DNA from: Mansonella perstans
Lineage: Eukaryota > Nematoda > Chromadorea > Rhabditida > Onchocercidae
DNA length: 64,000 bases
Direction: 5' to 3'
Assembly (NCBI GenBank): GCA_037074765.1
Contig: JBAMDO010000040.1
Location: 452,168 to 516,167 of the forward strand
Within the stretch, counting starts at the first letter, position 1, and the number at the start of each line of letters is the position of its first letter. Positions 54,600 to 64,000 of this stretch are shown here, one piece after another. A model generated the notes under the pieces. That model saw only the letters and a list, made by a program, of their open reading frames with translations. It did not search any database and had not been told where the DNA came from. Both the position numbers and the translations under genes were made by a program.

Positions 54600-57500
54600 T
54601 TATTTTCTGATGCACAAAAAGCCTCGTGAAACTATGTTGATTATTATCGGTTCTTGGATGGCTGCGGTGCTGCAGCAGTTTCCTTTATCATATTTGACGT
54701 GGAGGAGGAGGAAGCATTCGGCTAATAAGCTGTCGTTGAAAAATGGCACTACATAAATCGAATTGGTCGAAACTTTTCGTGCCAGGATTTCCCGAGATTT
54801 AGAAGGCTGAGAGTTATATTTTATACCAAAATGCATTGATCAAACGAATTATGAAAACACATACAGCCATATCATGTACTTTGAGATATTTTAGTTTCCT
54901 GAGTTTTTTCCCACGCGCACTGTGAGTTTCCGAAAAACCGTTGAAATGGTCTCTTTATGGTCATAATAGTTGCCTTAATCACGTCACAGAATGCGTAGAG
55001 ATGTCCGATGTTCTAATTATCTGTTGTTTTCCGCACCTGATAGTAACACGTCGACTGAACTTCACCATTTGATTCAGTTACTGCATAAGTTTCATAATTA
55101 TTTATTTGTTGCCTCTGAGAATTTAGTCCAATACAGTGTATAAAGATTTCTGAATAGAATAAATTAGACTGAGAAGTCCTAGTATAACCATCATTACCTG
55201 AAATAATTTGTTGCTTAGTTTTTAGTCCCAAGTTATTTATTGAAATTAGAGTGTCGAAGATCTGAAAATAAGATGATGAAAAAAAAAAAAAAAAAAACTT
55301 GTGCCGAACTCTGTATTACATTAAGCGTATAGAGAAAGAACAAATATCAGCAATTCATGCAATCTCAATGGCAATCTTTCCAAAATTTTCAATTCGTTGA
55401 GTTTAAATGTAGCCGATGGAATTTTCGTTTACTGAAAAACACTCAAACTTTTCAGTGACAAAACTTTCATCTCCTATGAACAGATCTTACAATGAGTATT
55501 TCAAAAACAACCGTATGAATTCTACAGGGCGAAAGATATAGCTATGTCTCTGTCTCGGGTATTTTTCTGAAGCAGGAGAATTTGTTCTTTTCCGAAATTT
55601 CATTAGGTAATCTCACAATAAGATCTTCTTCATGTTGACTGTTCCTGTTGGTCTTACTGACCAGATCTGAGCATTCAGAATAAATCGTACAAAGCTACAA
55701 TGAAATGAAAAATTCCTGACCTCACTTGTTTTATGGAAGTTAAAGCAAATTAATGTAAGTGGTCAATAAACAAGCATTCAATTATCCTAATAAGTCAAGG
55801 TGATGTTTTTTTGATTCTTCCAATCGTCATGATGAACTAATCCTTGCTTGACCTTGTCTTGCAGAGTCTGAAAATGTAGCAGGATCTTTATTTGGTGATA
55901 GATTTTAAAGAATTCTTGCACTATTTTTGTTTTTAGAAGTTACTCCGGAATTAACAGAACAATAGACATAGAGTTAGTTATTTTTTTACGTGTTTCTTTT
56001 ATGTTGGGGATTATTTTGGGGTAAATTGAATTCTTATAATGTGGGTCTGTTGCATAAGAAATCAATAAAAAATGTTTACTTCTCTCATTTCAAAATTGCC
56101 CTGATTGATTATCCGATCAAAGAAATGCTTCAAGAAATTGCGCTTCAAATTAGAATTATCACGGGTACCAATCATTAGTTGTTTAAAGTGGATTAAAAAT
56201 GAATAAAGCCCTGAATTTCCTGAACAGATACACAAAATTTGCTTGTGCCTGCTGCCCACTACCATAAATTCCTTCATCTCTGATAGCGAATACAACAAAA
56301 TCCATACGAAATGAAATATAAGCCAACAACAAAATTAATGATAAGATACGAGAATTGAAGTATTATTGTGATGTTGCATTTCCGACAATTTTCGTTTTTC
56401 TCACAAATCAGTAATGGCTTATAATGCTGAACAGTTCTCCACAAAATGTTAAAATAAACACAGAAAATTTTTTTAAAAAATTACTCAGCAGAAAGCGACT
56501 CAGACTTTTACAAAACTTTTCGATTCGAAAAATATTGCTATTTTTGAAGATTTTCGATAGCTATAAGGTACTACATCTCTAGCAGTAAGAAGACATTGGT
56601 ATAAACGTGCTGATTTATGTGACAATGATGAAAACATATCTCTGCACAAATTCAAAACTATATCTGATCTTTCGTTGTTGCTGAAATACTCTCTTGTAGT
56701 GGACAAGTGAGACAACAGTCAAATTCAGCGCAATTTTTCATGGTGTGAAAGTTTTCGGAATTTGAAATGCATGAAAAACGCGGGAAACTTCAGAAATTCC
56801 ACACCACGTGGATCTGATCCTCGACAGGAGAACTATTAACTTCGTCCTTCCTGTTGCTCCTACAGTGATAGGAGATTTGCCAACTTTCCCAATTTTCTCG
56901 GACAAAATGCAAACCCGGCAAAAAGATGTTTGCAGAGAGAAAGTTTAGGGAAATACGGTGAAAAACTTAGAAAGAAAAAAACAAAGGATACGATCACTTT
57001 TCAATATTATGCATTGTATCAGCGATCGACCACACACGACGCCTTGCACATTTAACTGAAATGTTGCCGCACTAGACGACCACCTGCATAGTTTGTGAAG
57101 TATTTCGCTTTCTATTGATTACGTGATTTGGAGAGGACTACACGCTTTCTATCCTTTTTTGCTGCAATGAACATGGGATTGTAAACAGGATGTCTCGATG
57201 GGACCAACCAAAAAAAAATATTTCTCACAATTTTTTGTTTTATTTGCTCATTACAATCCTCGCTTTAATGGTCGACCTTTTTTTCTTATAAAATTTTGCG
57301 ATTTACCACAAATCCATATTTGATGAAAAATCTGGTATAGAAGTGCATCGTTTTTAAATTCCCGCCTCTCGAGAAAAGTGGTCAGTACAGACAATCAAGT
57401 CCGTGATTGCATTATACCGGTAAATTTTGCTGGGTATCTCACCCTCATTGCGAGCATTTTTGATTTGCCTTTTAAAATTCCTTGCCCGAAGTAGTCAGAA

Positions 57501-58364
57501 AAACATAATTTTCTCCTCAAGTTTGATTAATTGTTACCATGCTCCAGATTTATAGAAAACTTCTGATAAAATAAATAATTTCAAAGCAAACACTTTTTAA
57601 TGCTAAAATGCAATATCAGGAGTCAATTTTCCGCACTTGTTCACAATATTGAATTGGTAATATGCGGAAAAATACTATACTTGGATTCGCGGAAAAAATG
57701 GTATGCTTAAATTCGCGGAAAAATGGTACGCTTTAATGTAATAAACATCCATCGGGTTCATGGACTTAAACCGAAATTCTTTTAATATTTTTTTTTGAGA
57801 AGGAGCCTGGTATTCTTTTTTCGTAAGCGGCTTTTACAGGAGTATCTTATAAATATACGAATGGGTGGGTTTCGAAAAGCAAGCGACAAATTTGATATTT
57901 AATTGCAAATGTTAATCCATTTTGATAGTAAAGCAAAGGGAATTATTAAATAGAGGCCATGAAAAACTATCGTTTGTTTTACGTAAATAGGAAAAAAACA
58001 CATTTTAAATAGACAAATTATTGTTTGTTGCCCTTCTTTACTTTAGGAAATTTTCCTACAGTTTTTGAAATTTATATTTTTAAATTAATTCTTTCTGCTA
58101 CATAAATTTTTCATATGTTTAAGTTCAGAAGTCAACGATAATCTGTTTTCAGCTAAGATAAAAATTGAGATGAAATTAATGCAAGAGTAAGCAGATGAAA
58201 ATTAGCTTGGAAACTGTATATAGAATATAGAAGCTGGGCTTCATGGTCATCAGTATAGTGGAAAAGTTATCTGCAAATCTTTTTTTTTTCACCCTATTAT
58301 ATCGTGAAAAGTTTGAATCGGAGGAGATGTAATTTTCACAGTGCAACAATTCTTCACTTGCCAT
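54600..58364 (-). CDS. Possible minus-strand gene, unidentified (exon-like segments only)
   Basis: Several minus-strand segments look more protein-like than the surrounding DNA: 58292-58362 (MASEELLHCENYISSDSNFS then GTGAAA donor), about 56805-56865 (NRKDEVNSSPVEDQIH after a CTGTAG acceptor), 56510-56700 (RSDIVLNLCRDMFSSLSHKS), about 56220-56285 (GIYGSGQQAQANF then GTGTAT), and about 55035-55110 (NNYETYAVTESNGEVQS then CAG/GTGCGG). I could not make all phases agree and recognise no family. Alternative: decayed sequence or chance. Coordinates only bracket the segments. Confidence 0.2.
54610..54756 (+). CDS. Short ORF, 48 codons, possible membrane peptide
   Basis: ATG to TAA with a hydrophobic core (MLIIIGSWMAAVLQQF) followed by a basic patch (WRRRKH). 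It is more GC-rich than its surroundings. The opposite strand is open too (54600-54836), so either, both or neither may be coding. No family recognised. Confidence 0.15.
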   Translation: MHKKPRETMLIIIGSWMAAVLQQFPLSYLTWRRRKHSANKLSLKNGTT

Positions 58365-58637
58365 CAAGGCTTACCTACGTCGCATTTAGATTTTTTACAA
58401 CGAGAAAGAAAGTTTTTAAAGGTTCAAAATAAAGTGTGTCAGTGTGATCGAGATATTCATGAATTTCTCATCTTTACTTACAAATTTTCGCTTCACCTGA
58501 AAAAGAACTGGTATCCGTATATTGGATTTTATTTCAAACATAACTGAAATACTTTAGCTGAAACACGAACTTTTTGATAAAATGGAATTTAGAATAACTG
58601 GATGTGTGTAGAGGTACATCTTAACTGTGTGATGTGA

Positions 58638-58653
58638 TACGTAAATTTACGTA
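58638..58653. repeat. 16-bp perfect palindrome TACGTAAATTTACGTA
   Basis: A perfectly self-complementary site with no spacer. It could be a dimeric protein-binding site or chance in AT-rich DNA. Confidence 0.7.
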
Positions 58654-59509
58654 CGCGTCTTTTCATTTTTTTCAAATTCGGAAATAGTTCTGAAGAAAGC
58701 TGATAGAACACTTTTTTTAAATTTGGAAATGTCAATTATAAAGACTTTTCTGGACATGTGTTACACTTTTCCATCAAAATAATTTTTTCTCATATTTTCA
58801 TTGCAAATTTTAAAACTTTAAATTACGATACTAGACAATTTCAAATGCCTTTCTGCTTTTCCAAGGAGTATAATTTCATAAAAAGAAAAAAAAAATTGTC
58901 TGCATTCAATTACAATAGGAAAAAGTAACAATTGTTGGAGCGACAACATTTTTTCACAGAAGTTATCGCCAATACGCCAAATCTTTGATGAAAACCCTTT
59001 TTCTCACAGGAATTTTTATTAATTTTGTTCTGAAAGCTCCTAAAAATTGCAACTTTCAAAAAATTCATGAAATTTCAAAATTAAAAAATTTTAAAGAAAT
59101 GATTTCATTTTTTATGACTTTAATTTTTTTAGGATGTGACTGCAATAATGGAACAAGTAAAATAATGAAATAGGAGAAATTTATTAACGGTATTACAATA
59201 GCACATATTTCTCATAATATGAAGCGAGCCTTTTAATTACAATAACTTAATAGCGTCGATATTATATCTTCCATTTCGAAAGAAACACATTTCAAAATTC
59301 GGGAAGAACGAAAAAACTTTATAAAATGTATGAAACTTCTTGAGCGATTTTCTGAGAAATGCTCAGAAAAACATCAGAGCTCTAAAGATCTGTTTAATAA
59401 TTAATCAAATTTGTGACCAGTGCTGCGTAGTGTTACACACAAATTCAGCACAATTTATTTTCAATAAAAATTTAAATCTATATGTGTGTTCTTAAAAAAT
59501 TTTGTGAGC

Positions 59510-59638
59510 ATGAAAACGTTGCGCTCAATTTTCAAAGCTAAAAGAATAAACGTTGGAATTATCTTCTCGTATGCCGGAGTTGTTGGAGGAATTTGTTTGA
59601 ATGTGATTTACAGTGTTCATCGATGGAACATCAACTAA
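59510..59638 (+). CDS. Small ORF, 42 residues, single predicted membrane helix
   Basis: ATG to TAA: a basic N-terminus (MKTLRSIFKAKR), one hydrophobic segment (VGIIFSYAGVVGGICLNVIY) and a short polar tail. This architecture fits small mitochondrial or ER membrane proteins, but I recognise no family and see no clear splice acceptor upstream. It is too short for length alone to be significant. Confidence 0.3.
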   Translation: MKTLRSIFKAKRINVGIIFSYAGVVGGICLNVIYSVHRWNIN

Positions 59639-62600
59639 GCACTTCAATCAAACTTTGCTGTATTTGTTATTCATAGAAATCATATGGAATATTTGAGCCC
59701 ACAATTTATAGATTCCATGGAAAGTTCGTGTTCGTCCTCCCTTTGTAAAATTGTTCAGTTGCATTCTGCTTGAAAACAAATTGCTGTAAAAAAAATTAAA
59801 ATATAAATTTTTAAACTTTCTTCAACTACAAATTACACAAAAAGTTGCATAGCGAATCCTTCTGCGTGTTGAAATTTTAAAAGGAGAAATCAGACAAATT
59901 AGACAAAAATTATAAACAAACCTGTAAAACTTTTGTAACAAATCTGGTGGTGATCAGAAATACGAAAATCAAGTAAAGCAGAAAAATGTATGGGTGTTCA
60001 AGTGAGTAAGTATAAAGTAAGTATGGGAATAAGTAATTCAGTTAGTGAATCCAAAGTAATGCTCACCAACGAACCCTCATTGTCATAAATTTTGTCCTGT
60101 AATATGCACAGCTATGATGAATTGAAATAGTGAAATAATTTGATATGGAACAAACTGAATTTTTAAATTATTGACTACTTATAAAATCTATTTTCATGTT
60201 ATTCTACTTATCATAAAGTACTGTTTCATGCAAATTTCTCCAAATAATCCTGCATTATTAGAATACGTCCGATGCTTCACTTTATTCACCTGCCTTTCAT
60301 ATCAGCCATCTACTTTGAAATTAAAAAATTTAGCAACAATTAATTACTTCTAAACTATTTTGTTACTTCCTATCTTATCTTCCTTAACTTCTTGCATTGC
60401 TTTCCTTCGGCAAGATTTAATATTCCTATTGGAAAATTTTAAATTCCTTTCTTTCAACTTTTATTACCACGTTTCAACGTTTTCTGCAAAGCTTGAGCTC
60501 TTATCTATTATAAAATTCGAGCCAAAATTGAACCTATTTTCAATATAAATCAAAAAAGTGACGAAAAAGCAGAGTATGGAACTACTTCATGAAACAAACA
60601 TGTTCCACAAATGTTAGATACGAAGTTGACGGAAACCCTTCTTGAATATTGGTTTTTTGGCTTCTCCTTGATCATCTTCCTTCATTTTTCAGTGACCATG
60701 AGGTAATTTATTTGATTTATTTGATGCCATCGATATTAGCATTCGTTAATTTCCTTAATTTGTTTTTATTCAAAAATATTAAATGACCCAGGATAATCAC
60801 ATCATTTAAAAAATAAAAAATTGCTTTTACAAATTCCTCGTACACAACTCTTTCACTGTTAATATATACCTGGATTCACAACCATAACTTTTTGTAAAAG
60901 GTAGTTAGGAAGAGAATAATCGATAGAACGCTTGCTTTCTTCACAAATTTTTGTCTGCTTGTTTTGCTGTTTTGATTTTGGTTAATTGTAATCAAATCAA
61001 AATGAACATGTAAATTGAAATGAATTCGTGCTAGTGGGAGATGCCTTTAATAATACTGTAAAAGAAAAAAACAATACAACCAAATTTGAACATAATTACG
61101 AATAAATAATCCATTCATTAATGTTTGATGTATTAATATATGCTTTTTATTGAAGTCAAAACTTTCTCAGTTATAGTAAAATTGATCAAGTTACTCATTC
61201 TATTCCTATATTACTGATGAATTTATCCAAATCAAAGATGTAATCGGTAATGTTGGAAAAAAGAGCTAGAAATAGCGGTAAAATATACAAAAAAAAGGTT
61301 TTACTTCTCGAAAATTATAAATATTATGACAGGATTATTTGTTAAAAGTAATTTCTTTTTAAATTATAAATACAATAATAACTACTGCACATTATGCAGG
61401 CACAAACTTAAATAGTTTATCCTAAATTAGTGAAACCTCTGAGACGAATTAAGCCTTTTAGTGAGAATTGAGGGAAATGCAACTGACACAACAATCTTTG
61501 CTTTCTTGCGGAATGAGATGCAATAAATTATATATTTGCACGGCTATAAATATGTAAATGGTTTAAAATTTATAATTTCAAAAAAAAATTAAACACCTCA
61601 TCTATCGACTGATGATAATAAATGATTAATTCATTGATCAACAATTATCTACTTGATATTTTATTTGAACTTAATAAATTTCATAATTAAAATAAAAGAA
61701 TGTCAAAAAAAAACCAAAAAAAATTAAGACGGTTTTATGAAATGTAAGAAATTTTGGGTGCAAAATTTACATAACATATTGTGGGAGAAAAAATGAATTA
61801 AAAAAGCTACTAAACGGCACGGTATGCAAACCCATATTATTTATTTTCAACAGGTGTATATGTCCACTGTTTACTTTTAGCTTTTTCGCGATCCCTAAAA
61901 AAGAGCAGAGTATTTGAATAGTTCTGGTAATATCCAATATATTTCATTTGAAGCCATGAGAAGCTTTATTTTTGAAATTCATAAGTGAAAATTTAAGCTG
62001 TAGTTAGAAAATAAACTCCGTCCTTGCACTTTGCATTCGACAGAAAAAAATAATAGCGCAATAAAAAAAAGCGAAAATTCCAGTAAATCAGATAGCATGT
62101 ATGAATAGAGAGTAACTGCAGAAATATGGTGAATGAAGTCAAAATTTTGGAAAAATATTTGAGAAATATTGCATCTTCAGTTAAGTTTCAAATTATTAAT
62201 TTTGCGAACAAATTGTTATGAGACGCACTATCAACAACAATCCATTAATATTTGGTCGAAAAATGTGCAATATTTAACTAAATAGATTCTTAATGTTCAT
62301 TTTTACTTTTATTGCTATTGTTTCTGTTAATTGATAATTTTGAAGAGGAAAGAAAATTACCACTTATTATGGCTGATATAATTATTAAAATAGTAAGGGA
62401 AGAGGTAATTTTTATAGAATGTTTTCTGGCCACAGAAAATTAGGTCGCGCGCAATATATTCTTCTTTCAATATTTGATGCCCACTTGCTTGTCACCAATT
62501 ACTAAAGATTTTGAAAGGTTAAAAATTTTTAAGTATTAAATTTTAAAACTTAAATATAACCATAGTTTGTTGAAATAAAATGACTTATTGATTAATTAGC

Positions 62601-64000
62601 ATAAGTAAGAGTGGTAGTATATGAGAGAAATGAATGAATCTGGCCAACTACAGTAAATTCTGCAGTGAAGTTTGAAGGACTTTGCAAAACTTCTATGATT
62701 TCATTTTCTTACTGAACAAGGTTATCTGTTATGAAAAATTAATGGCAATTTCTGTATTTGTTCTGCTATTTAAGCAAAATGGGAAATTCCCAGGAAAGGA
62801 ACTGATAGATTTTGATGGTTATGTAAAAAAAAGCAAGAAAAAGGCGATAATTCATTTATGTCTTGCTGTTTCTCATCCGTATGGTTGTGTATATTTCTGG
62901 AATCAACAATGATCGAGAAGATAGGCAGTCCAAAGAAATGTGAGGGAGGAGCAATTAAATAGGGAAGGTTGAGAAAATGCTGATACATAGAGATTTGGCT
63001 TTGTACCGGATAGGATAGTTCAAGGGTTCGTTTAAAAGGGATGAAGCAGAAAAAAGACGAAGGAGAGGAAGGCTTTTAAATAGACGATGAGCGTTAAGGT
63101 CGTTCATGTTCATTTCAATCACACAAAACCTATTTCTTTCAAACTGTCTGATATCTTCCTAAATTAACGGAAATATTTCTGCAGCATATGTTTTTGTGCT
63201 TGTTTATCAAGAATTTGATGCACATGCATATGCATCAAAATTCTTCAATGAACGGCGCTCAAAAATATGTATCAAAGAAGCTTTGTAATGAGATGAATGG
63301 TATGATGATGGCATCTTATTCCTATTCTGGAATTCTGACATGGATGTATGTGTATAGGCATAACTTATCTTTTCATCAGCAGCACCTATATTAGTGCACT
63401 ATCTAGGATGGATGAAAATCCTTTTTTAAATCATCGTCCATTGAGAAAACGCTAAATTTGCTTTCATCATTCTACAAAAAGTGAATTTTTTCTATCATTT
63501 AATATATCTAATCTTTTATAGCTACTCCGAATCATTCGAAAAATCTGAGGTTTGCTCGCATGCCTAGTGATAAAGAACTGTCAATCTGTTAAAATATATT
63601 GTGATGATTGTTTGCCGGAAATTAAATTAATTTCGAATCCTATGGATTGGTGCACTTTCTTTTTTTGTATGGGAGTATTTCAGTAATTATGTCCATTCTT
63701 AGAGAATTGTTCAATTTATATCTTGTTCGATGTTAATTTCTTATTCCAAACTTTTGTTTAAAAAAGTGTATTTCTCATAGAACTGATTTAAATAAATTTA
63801 AGATTAAACTGCGAGCAACATCGATTGCTTGTGGCTTGTTGACCGTTTCAATAATTCAGCACCATTATTCCGTCCGTTAGTTTCGAACCTCCGATTCTTA
63901 GTTTTTAGTAATTTCAATAAAAATTAATTTCTGGAATAGCTAAACTAAAATAATGATGAACATATGATGAATATAAGGAATTTGTTGAAGAATTTCGCTT

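Larger units (their letters stand above)
54590..64000. other. AT-rich right-hand region without a recognised gene
   Basis: Apart from the low-confidence segments listed separately, this 9.4 kb shows homopolymers, short ORFs unlike known proteins and no repeat family or RNA gene that I can identify. From about 60000 to 64000 I see nothing supportable. Confidence 0.5.

Noticed and set aside
63870..63900. GGTTCGAA-like T-loop suggesting a tRNA (minus strand)
   Set aside because: No matching acceptor, D or anticodon arms around it; the same holds for the GGTTCGAACT near 4042.

Overview
This window is nuclear DNA of a nematode, most probably a filarial (clade III) parasite. The evidence is AT-rich sequence, genes split into many short exons by introns ending in TTTTCAG or TTTTTAG, spliced-leader-type acceptors a few bases upstream of start codons, proteins close to Caenorhabditis elegans orthologues, and a nematode-style selenocysteine thioredoxin reductase ending Gly-Cys-Sec-Gly. 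The genus is an inference; nothing here fixes the species.

Layout. (1) 68-1624, minus: 5' part of the PDZ-GEF/RapGEF2-6 homologue (pxf-1), running off the left edge. (2) 4599-8823, minus: a quiescin sulfhydryl oxidase (QSOX) of ten exons with one apparent frameshift. (3) 8838-15368: long intergenic region with microsatellites and one orphan exon-like ORF. (4) 15384-27387, plus: a complete BTAF1/Mot1 gene of about 32 exons. (5) 27388-30962: intergenic, with a non-LTR retrotransposon relic, a recent 164-bp tandem duplication and a perfect hairpin. (6) 30967-33998, plus: tyrosyl-DNA phosphodiesterase 1 (TDP1), six exons. (7) 35189-36816, plus: a SENP8/DEN1-like NEDD8 protease (C. elegans ulp-3 type). 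(8) 36817-43255: gene-poor, with two minisatellites, hairpins and weak evidence for a minus-strand gene. (9) 43298-46995, plus: trxr-1, thirteen exons, with in-frame UGA at 46987-46989, a perfect stem-loop 11 nt after it and a SECIS candidate in the 3'UTR. (10) 47886-54584: a BEL/Pao LTR retrotransposon in minus orientation, flanked by the target-site duplication GTAAT. (11) 54590-64000: very AT-rich, only weak coding-like islands.

How the genes relate. pxf-1 is a Rap-GTPase signalling gene. QSOX (disulfide formation in the secretory pathway) and TrxR (NADPH-driven disulfide reduction) are opposite arms of thiol redox. BTAF1 (TBP removal from DNA), TDP1 (repair of topoisomerase I adducts) and DEN1 (NEDD8 removal) are nuclear or housekeeping functions. 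Intergenic spacings of more than 1 kb argue against an operon.

The strongest unusual signal is the recoding layout at the end of trxr-1: UGA, hairpin, SECIS candidate and AATAAA in about 240 nt. Single-base frame breaks occur in QSOX, in the last exon of the NEDD8 protease and repeatedly in the retrotransposon RT, so residual assembly indels should be excluded before any is called a pseudogene.
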